A DNA stretch of 12,814 bases from Tyzzerella sp. UBA1042 (GTDB taxonomy: Bacteria; Bacillota; Clostridia; Lachnospirales; Anaerotignaceae), in contig DCDZ01000014.1 in assembly GCA_002316675.1 (NCBI GenBank), positions 14,002 through 26,815 of the forward strand, written 5' to 3'. The position numbers and the translations under genes were made by a program. The notes under the pieces are model-generated. The model did no database searches and was not told where the DNA came from. It saw only the letters and a list, made by a program, of their open reading frames with translations. Positions 1 to 6,037 of the stretch are shown piece by piece. Within the stretch, counting starts at the first letter, position 1. Every line of letters begins with the position of its first letter.

Positions 1-2
1 GG

Positions 3-107
3 CAAAGGCCAGGCAATGCTATATTCCGTGTAGTTCAAGCACAGAAAATGGGATGTAATTATCAAGAATTTTTTGCGTTTTTTGCAGAACAGAATACCCC
101 CATGTAA
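3..107 (+). CDS. Possible 3' end of a rightward gene (partial)
   Basis: One frame is open from the left edge to a TAA at 105-107 and encodes 34 residues ending in ...EFFAFFAEQNTPM. The other two plus frames are closed by stops within 60 bases. The composition (mixed charged, aromatic and aliphatic residues) looks like the C-terminus of a real protein, and the stop falls inside a strong hairpin, as it does for the oxidoreductase gene later in this window. I do not recognise the family. The tail could suit a small regulator, but that is a guess. The piece is short enough that an open frame by chance is quite possible. Confidence 0.35.
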   Translation, partial: QRPGNAIFRVVQAQKMGCNYQEFFAFFAEQNTPM

Positions 108-133
108 ACAAGTTTACATGGGGGTATTCTGTT
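88..133. terminator. 22-bp perfect inverted repeat, probable terminator hairpin
   Basis: Positions 88-109 and 112-133 are exact reverse complements separated by only AA, giving a 22-bp perfect stem with the G-rich core CCCCCATG/CATGGGGG. Rightward transcripts meet GTTT and then ATTTTT about 10 bases later, a weak U-tract; leftward transcripts meet an A-rich sequence instead. It therefore fits best as a terminator for the partial gene at the left edge. It may also act as a barrier between that gene and the convergent thiE. From 134 to 244 I see no gene, only a small TTTTGG-CA-CCAAAA hairpin near 175-188. Confidence 0.45.
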
Positions 134-244
134 TAACCAAATTTTTAGAAGCAATTGATTCAGACCCAACGGCTTTTGGCACCAAAAAGAAGTCTGCCGG
201 CAACGTTTTTAAGGCACAGCAAACCCTTTTGACATTCCTACTTA

Positions 245-883
245 CTACTTTACAATTTTCAACAGCTTTTCCTTCATTTCGGCAGTTGCCTTTTGAATAT
301 CCGGGGCGCCAAACAAAGCAGAAACCACCGCAACGCCATCAATATCCGTTCCCGCAAGCTGCTCCACATTCTCCCGGCTGATTCCGCCAATGGCAACCAC
401 AGGTATGGGAACGGCATTGCAAATTTCCTTCAGCCCCCCAAAGGTTACATCCCCTGCATCCAGCTTTGTGGCGGTTTGAAACACTGCGCCTACACCCAAG
501 TAATCGGCGCCTCTTTCCCATGCCAGGCGGGCTTCCTCCACGGTACGCACAGAAACCCCGATGATTTTATCTTCCCCAAGCTTCTGACGCACGCTGCCCG
601 CTTCCATATCGCTTTGACCCACATGGACACCAGCCGCATCCACCGCCAGAGCGATGTCTATATTATCGTTAATGACAAAGGGTACGTTGTATTTTTTACA
701 AACCGCCTTAACCTCCTTGGCCTGCTGCAAAAATTCCTCATAGGAAGCATCCTTTTCCCGCAGCTGCATAAAGGTTGCCCCTCCCAGCAAGGTCTCTTCC
801 ACATCATGGGCAAGGGTTCTTCCGTTTAACCACATACGGTCGGTCACTGCATATAACAATAAGCTTTTTTTATCTAGCTTCAA
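245..883 (-). CDS. thiE: Thiamine-phosphate synthase
   Basis: Joins hydroxymethylpyrimidine pyrophosphate and hydroxyethylthiazole phosphate to give thiamine monophosphate, in the cytoplasm. The 212-residue TIM-barrel protein is of normal family length. Visible ThiE signatures are YAVTDR (11-16), QLREK (40-44), IND (71-73), HVGQSD (87-92), the phosphate-site QTATK (136-140), AIGGI (164-168) and VVSAL (186-190). The start is a TTG at 883: an AGGAGGG site (892-898) sits 8 bases upstream of it, whereas the nearby ATG at 890-888 is only one base from that site and is in the thiM frame. The first 14 bases overlap the end of thiM, so the two genes should be translationally coupled and share the TPP-controlled transcript. 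The identification is secure; the TTG start is a strong inference. Confidence 0.96.
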   Translation of the reverse strand: MKLDKKSLLLYAVTDRMWLNGRTLAHDVEETLLGGATFMQLREKDASYEEFLQQAKEVKAVCKKYNVPFVINDNIDIALAVDAAGVHVGQSDMEAGSVRQKLGEDKIIGVSVRTVEEARLAWERGADYLGVGAVFQTATKLDAGDVTFGGLKEICNAVPIPVVAIGGISRENVEQLAGTDIDGVAVVSALFGAPDIQKATAEMKEKLLKIVK

Positions 884-1697
884 TTTTCATACCCTCCTCT
901 AATTTTTCATCGTTTAAATTACTCATGGCGTCAATCATATAGGTGCGATAGGATGAGGTGCCGCTCAGTGCCGTCTGCTGCAGCCGCTGAAACCCGATTT
1001 CTCCGCAAAGGCCCATGGCCGCCACTGCCGCCGCCGTGGCATCCAGCAAATGCTTGGGGTTTGCCACGCAGTATGCCGCTACTACACCGCTGAGCATACA
1101 TCCCGTTCCCGTAATTTTAGACATCAGCCCATTTCCGTTACGGATGGCATACGCCCTCTTTGCATCGGCCACAATATCAATGGCACCGGTCATAGCAATG
1201 ACTGCCCCCGTTTTTGCACTGAACTGCTTTGCAAACCTGATCATCTCGTCCAAATTTTCTTCCGTCACACGGTCTGCAATATCTGCATCCACGCCCTTTG
1301 TTTTGGCTTCACTGCCCCAGAGGGCTTTCAGCTCGGAAACGTTTCCCCGGATAACAGAAAACCGTACGGCATCCAAAAGATGCGCCGCCGTTTCCGTCCG
1401 CAGCTTGGACGCCCCGGCGCCCACAGGGTCCAGCACAGTAATATGCCCCAGCGCATTGGCTTTCTTTCCCGCCAGCAGCATGGACTGAACAGTGCGGGCA
1501 TTCAGCGTGCCGATGTTGATATTTAAGCCGCCGCAAATGCTTGTAATTTCCGCCGCTTCCGCCTCGTCATCCGCCATAATGGGGGAGCCGCCGCAGGCCA
1601 GCAAAATATTCGCCACGTCGTTTACCGTTACATAATTTGTGATATTGTGTACCAAGGGTACCATTTCCCGTACATTTTTAATTAAGTTTTTTTCCAT
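870..1697 (-). CDS. thiM: Hydroxyethylthiazole kinase
   Basis: Phosphorylates 4-methyl-5-(2-hydroxyethyl)thiazole so that salvaged thiazole can be used by ThiE, the next gene. The protein is 275 residues, typical of ThiM. Motifs seen are VPLVHNITN (13-21), the CGGSPIM loop (35-41), LDPVGAGAS (89-97), RGNVSE (117-122) and TGTGCMLSG (196-204); Cys200 matches the family's active-site cysteine. The ATG at 1697-1695 is chosen because AAGGAGG lies 5 bases upstream; an in-frame ATG seven codons earlier (1718) has no such site. It is the first gene of the thiM-thiE pair, controlled by the TPP riboswitch and terminator at 1844-1966. No thiD or biosynthetic thiC/thiG is present here, so the pair serves salvage. 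Confidence 0.96.
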   Translation of the reverse strand: MEKNLIKNVREMVPLVHNITNYVTVNDVANILLACGGSPIMADDEAEAAEITSICGGLNINIGTLNARTVQSMLLAGKKANALGHITVLDPVGAGASKLRTETAAHLLDAVRFSVIRGNVSELKALWGSEAKTKGVDADIADRVTEENLDEMIRFAKQFSAKTGAVIAMTGAIDIVADAKRAYAIRNGNGLMSKITGTGCMLSGVVAAYCVANPKHLLDATAAAVAAMGLCGEIGFQRLQQTALSGTSSYRTYMIDAMSNLNDEKLEEGMKIEAR

Positions 1698-1709
1698 GCT
1701 TTCCTCCTT

Positions 1710-1843
1710 AAAATCCATTGGATTTTGCAGCAGAACCCTTCGCCAAAATCATGCGTATCACCTTTGCCCGCTACGCACGCCTTCTTCATGGGAGATTCGC
1801 AAGGGTTTGTATTCTCACCGCCCACAGTCCCGGGAACCGCCAT
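1710..1843. repeat. Structured repeat-like element in the thiM leader
   Basis: This stretch separates the riboswitch terminator from the thiM ribosome binding site and is not explained by either. It has nested inverted repeats: AAAATCCA (1710-1717) with TGGATTTT (1719-1726); AACCCTT (1734-1740) with AAGGGTT (1801-1807); and inside that pair GCGTA (1753-1757) with TACGC (1772-1776). The minus strand is open for 53 codons from an ATG at 1843 to a TAA at 1684-1682, overlapping the start of thiM, but this frame has no ribosome binding site. The combination of short nested palindromes and an incidental open frame resembles small dispersed repeats of Clostridia. That reading is inference, since copy number cannot be seen in one window. 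Confidence 0.5.
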
Positions 1844-1870
1844 AAAAAAGACACTCCCACAGGGAATGTC
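1844..1870 (-). terminator. Intrinsic terminator of the TPP riboswitch
   Basis: Read leftward, GACATTCCC (1870-1862) pairs with GGGAGTGTC (1858-1850) across a UGU loop, a 9-bp stem with one G-U pair, followed by six U (1849-1844). It follows the riboswitch aptamer by about 15 bases and precedes thiM. The AGGGA in the 3' strand of aptamer helix P1 (1891-1887) can pair with UCCCU in the terminator's 5' arm and loop (1865-1861). TPP binding would lock P1 and free the terminator, the usual OFF-switch layout. The competing pairing is inferred and only about 5 bp long. Confidence 0.85.
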
Positions 1871-1884
1871 CTCCTAAACGAAGT

Positions 1885-1966
1885 ATGTCCCTACGTTGGC
1901 ATTATCCAAATCAGGTTTATGGTCGAAGTATTGGTACTTCCTCTCAGCCTGCCCACAAGCTCCCAT
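1885..1966 (-). promoter_or_regulatory. TPP riboswitch (THI element) of thiM-thiE
   Basis: The leftward RNA carries the conserved TPP aptamer blocks in order: the P1/P2 strand beginning AUGGGAGC, the pyrimidine-binding GGCUGAGAG (around 1950-1942), a variable P3 hairpin (ACCAAUACUUCGACC region), ACCUGAUUUGGAUAAUGCCA (about 1916-1897) which forms the pyrophosphate-binding arm, and closing GUAGGGACAU. AUG (1966-1964) pairs with CAU (1887-1885) to extend P1. The class is certain from the ACCUGAU...GGAUAAUGCCA blocks. It represses thiM-thiE when thiamine pyrophosphate is plentiful, through the terminator just downstream. Confidence 0.96.
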
Positions 1967-1994
1967 TTTATTATCGGAATTGATTCCTTTTTTT

Positions 1995-2023
1995 AGAATA
2001 TCACAGGGAATTCCCTTTGTCAA
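1995..2023 (-). promoter_or_regulatory. Promoter of the thi operon
   Basis: Leftward TTGACA (2023-2018) and TATTCT (2000-1995) are separated by exactly 17 bases. The -35 is perfect; the -10 matches 4 of 6. Predicted transcription start is near 1988, just ahead of the riboswitch aptamer. The -35 box overlaps the TGA stop of the recombinase gene. The spacer contains the perfect 12-base palindrome AGGGAATTCCCT (2005-2016), which might bind a regulator or be accidental. Confidence 0.7.
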
Positions 2024-2931
2024 ACATTGCCGCTCCGTCTATTTTTCTCCAACTTCCGCTGTATTTTTTCAAAGGTTTTTTTGCTGAGAATCCCTTGATG
2101 GGTATTTTCCACAACAACCCACTTCTCCTTTGGCACCTCCGCTGTTTTTTTTGATTTATAGCTCACCTTTTGCTCCCGCCCCTGCACCATATGGCCGATA
2201 TACACAGGGTTTTTCAAAATTTTTCTTACGGTTCCCGCACCCCATCCCTCACAGGGTTTTCTCCCCAAATCCTGTCCTCTTTTCTTTTTTTGCTGAGACG
2301 GTGTGGGTATTTTTTCAAAATTTAATCTTTCCGCAATTTTTTTACAGGACAGCCCGGATAAGTACAGCCTTGCAATGGACTCCACCACCCCGGCCTCTTC
2401 CTCAAGAATCACCAAACGGTGGCGGTCTTCGGGGTCTTTTTCATAGCCATAGGGGGCATAGTTCCCCAAATATTGCCCCAGCTCCATTTTTTTGCGCAAT
2501 ACGGAACGAATATTTTCCGAAAGCTCCTCACAATACCATTCGTTAACCAAGCTATTGATCTGCCTTGCCTTCTTATTCTCTTTCTTCGCCGTATCCACAC
2601 CATCCACCACCGAGACAAAGCGCACCCCCCACAGGGGAAATTTTTCGTGGAGATACTGCTCCGCCGTTACTGCGCTGCGGGTAAAGCGGGACTGGGTTTT
2701 GCAAAGGATAATATCAAACCGCTTCTGCTTTGCCTCCTCCAGCATACGGCAAAAGGCGGGCCGGTCCTCCCTCAAGCCGGAATAGTCCTCATCCTCATAA
2801 ATATCATAAATTTCCCAACCGTTTTTTTGCGCATAGGCAATCAGCAAAAGGCGTTGGTTTCTTATGCTTTCACTTTCCTCTCCCCCGCCGTCCTCTACGG
2901 AAAGACGGCAATATAAGGCAGCCTTGGGCAT
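2020..2931 (-). CDS. Large-serine-recombinase family protein lacking the C-terminal zinc ribbon
   Basis: Family members cut and rejoin DNA at attachment sites to integrate, excise or invert elements. The 303-residue protein has a resolvase-type catalytic domain (about 2-145) with the nucleophile Ser11 in YCRLS and the arginine-rich SRFTRS (81-86), followed by a 'Recombinase' DNA-binding domain (about 155-275) including YGYEKD, the HTH-like KKIAERLN and the VRKILKNPVYIGH segment. The usual large serine recombinase continues with a zinc beta-ribbon and coiled coil to roughly 450-550 residues. Here the frame stops at EKNRRSGNV, and the DNA passes directly into the thi promoter. No continuation is visible in another frame. 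It is either a natural short form or 3'-truncated. The ATG at 2931 is preferred over one at 2964 because a GGGGCGGA stretch precedes it. No attachment site or cargo element is evident. Confidence 0.85.
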   Translation of the reverse strand: MPKAALYCRLSVEDGGGEESESIRNQRLLLIAYAQKNGWEIYDIYEDEDYSGLREDRPAFCRMLEEAKQKRFDIILCKTQSRFTRSAVTAEQYLHEKFPLWGVRFVSVVDGVDTAKKENKKARQINSLVNEWYCEELSENIRSVLRKKMELGQYLGNYAPYGYEKDPEDRHRLVILEEEAGVVESIARLYLSGLSCKKIAERLNFEKIPTPSQQKKKRGQDLGRKPCEGWGAGTVRKILKNPVYIGHMVQGREQKVSYKSKKTAEVPKEKWVVVENTHQGILSKKTFEKIQRKLEKNRRSGNV

Positions 2932-3046
2932 ACTTCCGCCCCCTTTTTTCCTCTTACTATCCATATATATTGGTAAGAAGCCGCCTTATCCCCATTTTTT
3001 GTGAATTCCACACACAAAAGGAAACAGGATTCCTTGTTTTCAGCAT

Positions 3047-3069
3047 AAAAAAACCGCAGCAAGCTGCGG
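3047..3069 (-). terminator. Intrinsic terminator of the small membrane protein gene
   Basis: Leftward CCGCAGC (3069-3063), loop UU, GCUGCGG (3060-3054), then seven U (3053-3047). It ends transcription from the gene at 3137-3406 and isolates it from the recombinase. The two-base loop implies the closing pair opens to make a larger loop. Between here and the recombinase start (2932-3046) there is only a near-palindrome, TGTGAATTCCACA, at about 2999-3011. Confidence 0.85.
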
Positions 3070-3136
3070 GCAGAACCTAGAAACGCCTATTCTCTTATCC
3101 AAAAATCCTTAAAACATCCGCAATGCTTGAAAAAAC

Positions 3137-3406
3137 CTAGTCCAAGCCCTTGAATATGTACTTTTTGCAATGGGGACAGCAGGTATCCTCCATGATTTTT
3201 CTTCTGCAGTCAAAGGCTTTTTTGCAATGGGGACAGATATAAACCTTTGACTCCAAAACAAAGGTAAAGATCAAAATAGCTGCGGCCAACACATAGTTTC
3301 TTAAAAAAACAAAGCTGGCTGCGGCCAAGAGCAATAAGAATATATCTAGTTTTTGAAACTTTTTATATTTCGCCAACAACGCCTGTGCCTTTTCTGATAT
3401 TTTCAT
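3137..3406 (-). CDS. Small membrane protein with C-terminal zinc-ribbon motif
   Basis: An 89-residue protein of unrecognised family. A basic, helical N-terminus (1-19) is followed by two hydrophobic stretches (about 20-36 and 38-52) that should form a membrane hairpin. The soluble tail holds CPHC (58-61) and CCPHC (76-80), so Cys58, Cys61, Cys77 and Cys80 could bind one zinc ion as a rubredoxin-like knuckle pair. The tail would probably face the cytoplasm. An AGGGGG site lies 6 bases before the ATG, and the gene has its own terminator, so it is a single-gene unit. Zinc binding and membrane location are inferred from sequence; no function can be assigned. The start of this gene faces away from the truncated protease on the other strand. 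Confidence 0.7.
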   Translation of the reverse strand: MKISEKAQALLAKYKKFQKLDIFLLLLAAASFVFLRNYVLAAAILIFTFVLESKVYICPHCKKAFDCRRKIMEDTCCPHCKKYIFKGLD

Positions 3407-3434
3407 AAAAAGCCCCCTATTTTGTTTTTCCTCG

Positions 3435-4208
3435 TTGTTTTTATTTTATAACAAACCCTTTGTAAAAGCAACAAAAAGATACGCCACCCATGTCACGGGG
3501 ATTGCCTGCGGAAATGGAACCCTCTCCGGCGGCCGCTATGCAGGCATTGCGCCCCAGGCTCATATTATTTCCTTAAAAATTCTTGACAATAACGGGCAGG
3601 GCAGCTCTTCCCATGCAGTTGCCGCATTAAGATGGATAATGGACAATGCTGCAAAATATAATATAAGAGTAGTAAATTTATCCATCGGCTCCAATGACAG
3701 AAAAGTGAATCAGCCTTTGAAAGAAAGCGTTGAAGCATTATGGCGCAGGGGCGTTGTTGTTGTAGCTGCCGCGGGCAATCCCGATGGCCGCCGGGGGTAT
3801 CAGCCGCCGCCGCCCATCAGCCCCATGGTAATCACCGTAGGCACTTGGGAGGACCGGGAGTATTTTCTCCGTCACAAGCCTTTTTCCCTATTCACCAAGG
3901 AGGCCTCTTATCTGCCGGATATTTGGGCCCCCGGGGAAAACATTGTCTCTGTTCTCTCCCCGGATTATAAATTTAATATGCCCAATCGCAGCCGGGAAAA
4001 TATTATTTATCCCAACTATATCAGCATGAGCGGTGCCTCCATGGCCACCCCCTTGGTAAGCGGGGCGGCTTCCTTGTTATTGGAGAGATTTCCCCATGCC
4101 AAGCCCAATACCATTAAGGCTTCCCTCATGAGAATGGCTGCAACCCACGGGGGATTGTTGGATCAAAGTACCTGTCTGACACAAACAGGAAAGGTGGTTT
4201 TAGCGTAA
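3435..4208 (+). pseudogene. 5'-truncated subtilisin-like serine protease (S8 family)
   Basis: From about residue 18 the 257-codon frame is clearly a subtilase: THVTGIACGNG (18-28), YAGIAPQAHIISLKILDNNG (35-54), VVNLSIGS (79-86), the oxyanion-hole Asn115 in AAAGNPDG and the nucleophile Ser202 in SGASMATPLVSG. The region with the catalytic Asp is absent. In HGTHV, the first His is the catalytic one; here that segment reads YATHV, so Tyr16 stands where the catalytic His belongs. There is no signal peptide or propeptide. The only start is a TTG at 3435 without a ribosome binding site, inside the opposite gene's promoter region. The protein, if made, should not be a protease. The breakpoint is about 3470-3485. 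The frame is otherwise intact, which points to a fairly recent deletion or rearrangement, or to a retained non-catalytic role. Confidence 0.8.
3445..3474 (-). promoter_or_regulatory. Candidate promoter of the small membrane protein gene
   Basis: Leftward TATAAA (3450-3445) is a good -10; the best -35, TTGTTG (3474-3469), is weak and 18 bases away. It lies about 40 bases upstream of the ATG at 3406. It falls inside the first codons assigned to the opposite-strand protease remnant, which supports the view that the remnant's own 5' region is missing. Confidence 0.35.
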
Positions 4209-4633
4209 TGGAACGAAATTTAATTTATGAATTGGCAAAAACACTTCAGAAAACCGACGGCTTGGAAAAGGACTTTTTGGAGATGAGTACCTCTTTGCGG
4301 GAGGCCATAGAAAAAAACTATATCCAAAAAATTCAGATGGCCGCAGGGAACCAAAAGGCCTTTGCCGTAGAGCATCCGCCCAAAGAGGTTACCTTACTGC
4401 GGGCCATTGCTCCCTTCTTAGAAGAAGGCAGCCGCAAGCAGCTTCACGAATTAACCCGTTCGCTGCTATTTATGCATTCCCTGCAGGGGGTAAACCAAAG
4501 TGTTGCAAGCCTCACCCAAGACGGCGGTCTGATTGCGGCCCGCAGTGCCGACGGCACAGGTGAAGATTTAAATCCCCAGGCGGCCCAGATTGCCGGTCTT
4601 TTGATGTCCATCGCTCTTATGGATAAATTTTAA
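4208..4633 (+). CDS. Conserved-looking protein of unknown function, coupled to the subtilase
   Basis: The 141-residue protein has no signal peptide or convincing membrane helix and is predicted to be mainly helical. The segment 58-95 (KEVTLLRAIAPFLEEGSRKQ and on to LQGV) resembles a pattern seen in small Clostridia proteins of unknown role, with an ALxPFL-like stretch followed by basic residues; this is a weak memory-based similarity. The C-terminus (124-139) is short and hydrophobic. Its ATG overlaps the TAA of the subtilase by one base (TAATG), and GGAAAGGTGG lies about 10 bases upstream, so it was translationally coupled to the protease and probably worked with it. With the protease beheaded and no new promoter obvious, its present expression is doubtful. 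Confidence 0.65.
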   Translation: MERNLIYELAKTLQKTDGLEKDFLEMSTSLREAIEKNYIQKIQMAAGNQKAFAVEHPPKEVTLLRAIAPFLEEGSRKQLHELTRSLLFMHSLQGVNQSVASLTQDGGLIAARSADGTGEDLNPQAAQIAGLLMSIALMDKF

Positions 4634-4661
4634 AGCACCCGTTCTCCGGGGCACAGCCAAC

Positions 4662-4715
4662 AAAAAAAGTCCGTATTGCAATGCATTTTTATGCACTGCA
4701 AACGGGCTCTTTTTG
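4662..4715. terminator. Bidirectional terminator between convergent genes
   Basis: A long imperfect stem, AGTCCGTATTGCAATGCAT (4668-4686) against ATGCACTGCAAACGGGCT (4691-4708), has one bulged A, one mismatch and a G-U pair. It is flanked by seven A on the left (4662-4668) and CTCTTTTT on the right (4708-4715), so U-tracts exist in both directions. It serves the gene ending at 4633 and the regulator ending at 4746. Confidence 0.85.
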
Positions 4716-4745
4716 CTCTCTACATAGCCTTTTTCCAACGTCTTA

Positions 4746-5465
4746 CTAAAGGCTTTGATTGATCACAAACATATTCATTTTTTTGATCTGCTTGATATCC
4801 TCTCTTGTGATCACCAGCTGCTGTTTCATATCCTCATTCTCTTCCACAATCTCCAGAGAAAGTAAAAACTTAAAGGATACCGGCAAAATAGGCTGTGTGG
4901 AAAGCCCGGAGAGCATTCCCACCATACTGCTGTTATGGGTGAAGGAATTGATGGCATACATAAAAACCTGTTCCACCTTATTGTTCAAATTTTCAAAATT
5001 AAAATTGGTAAATGCATCAAATTTTCGCATGGTTCCATGGTATAAAAACTTACAATTATAGCAATTGCTGTAATCCTCTATGTCTCCATAAAAGTTTGAT
5101 TTATAGATTCCGTTTTCCCCGATCCCCTGCACTTCAATCATATTTTTTATAATGCGTCCCCGTCTGCCATCATAAAAATACAAATAGTACCGCATTTTGC
5201 CGGACTTTCTCCTTCCGGCTGTCTCTCCCTCAGAATCACTGCAAGGGACAACCTCCTCATAATCTACCAGCTGATTGATGGAAATATTCAGGGCATCGGC
5301 AATGGAAAACAGTGTTTCAATATCAATCGAAATTTCGCCGTTTTCGTATTTTGAAACTGTTGCCTTGCTCTTATGAATCATCTCAGCAAAAACTTCAATG
5401 GTCAATTTTTTCAGCTTTCTATAAAGCCTGATCCGTTTACCCACATGGATACTGACTTCTTTCAT
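4746..5465 (-). CDS. XRE-family transcriptional regulator with large C-terminal domain
   Basis: The 239-residue protein starts with a Cro/C1-type helix-turn-helix (about 8-66): VGKRIRLYRKLKKLTIEVFA, SKATVSKYENGE as the recognition helix region, and LFSIADALNISINQLVDY. A hydrophilic linker (70-90) leads to a ~150-residue C-terminal domain of mixed alpha/beta character (YYLYFYDG, RIIKNMIEVQG, SFKFLLSLEIVEE), probably for ligand sensing or dimerisation. It contains a CYNC pair (135-138). I recognise the HTH but not the C-terminal family. The ATG has GGAGGG 7 bases upstream. The gene is divergent from brnQ across a 714-base gap, so it may regulate brnQ and itself; that is inference from position and shared motifs. 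Amino-acid or redox sensing are possible but unsupported guesses. Confidence 0.85.
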   Translation of the reverse strand: MKEVSIHVGKRIRLYRKLKKLTIEVFAEMIHKSKATVSKYENGEISIDIETLFSIADALNISINQLVDYEEVVPCSDSEGETAGRRKSGKMRYYLYFYDGRRGRIIKNMIEVQGIGENGIYKSNFYGDIEDYSNCYNCKFLYHGTMRKFDAFTNFNFENLNNKVEQVFMYAINSFTHNSSMVGMLSGLSTQPILPVSFKFLLSLEIVEENEDMKQQLVITREDIKQIKKMNMFVINQSL

Positions 5466-5522
5466 AATTCCCTCCTAGTGCCGCCTCGTGTCATAAAATC
5501 TGTTAAAATGAAACTTCTCTCC

Positions 5523-5553
5523 GTATGCTTTTAGTATGCTTTTAGTATTCTTC
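5523..5553. repeat. Tandem 11-bp direct repeats upstream of the XRE gene
   Basis: GTATGCTTTTA occurs at 5523-5533 and 5534-5544 back to back, with a decayed third unit (GTATTCTTC) from 5545. On the minus strand the unit reads TAAAAGCATAC. The period is close to one helical turn, which would place repeated sites on the same face of the DNA, 60-90 bases upstream of the regulator's ATG. A weak promoter (TTGAAG, 16 bases, TAAAAG) would span it. Operator function is inferred. Confidence 0.55.
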
Positions 5554-6002
5554 AAGCATTTCTAAAATCCTTTTCAGTTTAAAATTGTTTTTATTAAAAT
5601 ACCAATATCCCTCTAAAATGTCCTTGCCACAAACACATTCATCTGCAAAATATCTTTGTTTTGAAAAAAGAACAGTGAATTCCTATGCCCTCTGTTGATG
5701 CAAAAAGATTTTTTCCACTCAGAGTAAAAATGCGCAGATTTCAATGAAGAAGTATTCCTTTTCATTGTTTATCATTTTGAAGGGGCGCTTCTTGTTTTTT
5801 TATATAAAATGTAGAAATTTATACAATATCTATTTATTATTTAAAATTAAATTATTCAAATTCACAAAATAAATAAAAATTCAACCTTTTCTCTTCTAAA
5901 AATTATTTGCACTTTGTACATTTCGTTAAACTAACAAAACTTTGATTTTTTGACCATTTATAATTTTTTTCATTCTTTTTTTGTATCTTTTCATTTATTT
6001 TT

Positions 6003-6037
6003 TTAGTTTCATTACATATTTTCACGAATTAGTTTCA
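6003..6037 (+). promoter_or_regulatory. Paired TTAGTTTCA direct repeats upstream of brnQ promoter
   Basis: TTAGTTTCA is found at 6003-6011 and again at 6029-6037, 26 bases apart, ending 20 bases before the brnQ -35 box. A related GAAGTTTCATTTT lies on the minus strand upstream of the XRE gene (AGTTTCA at 5515-5509). Sharing of the core by both divergent promoters suggests binding sites for one regulator, the adjacent XRE protein being the obvious candidate. No binding evidence is available from sequence. Confidence 0.4.

Noticed and set aside
293..829. 178-codon plus-strand open frame
   Set aside because: Antisense shadow of thiE, which is unambiguous.
1682..1843. 53-codon minus-strand frame as a real leader peptide gene
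   Set aside because: No ribosome binding site, it begins within bases of the terminator U-tract and overlaps thiM; treated as part of the structured element instead.
1976..1994. GGAAT-TG-ATTCC followed by seven T on the plus strand
   Set aside because: The stem is 5 bp with a 2-base loop, too weak for a terminator, and no rightward gene ends nearby; it lies in the thi promoter/leader region.
5780..5803. Terminator-like GAAG...CTTC followed by T-run in the intergenic region
   Set aside because: The stem is only about 4 bp, and no plus-strand gene precedes it.
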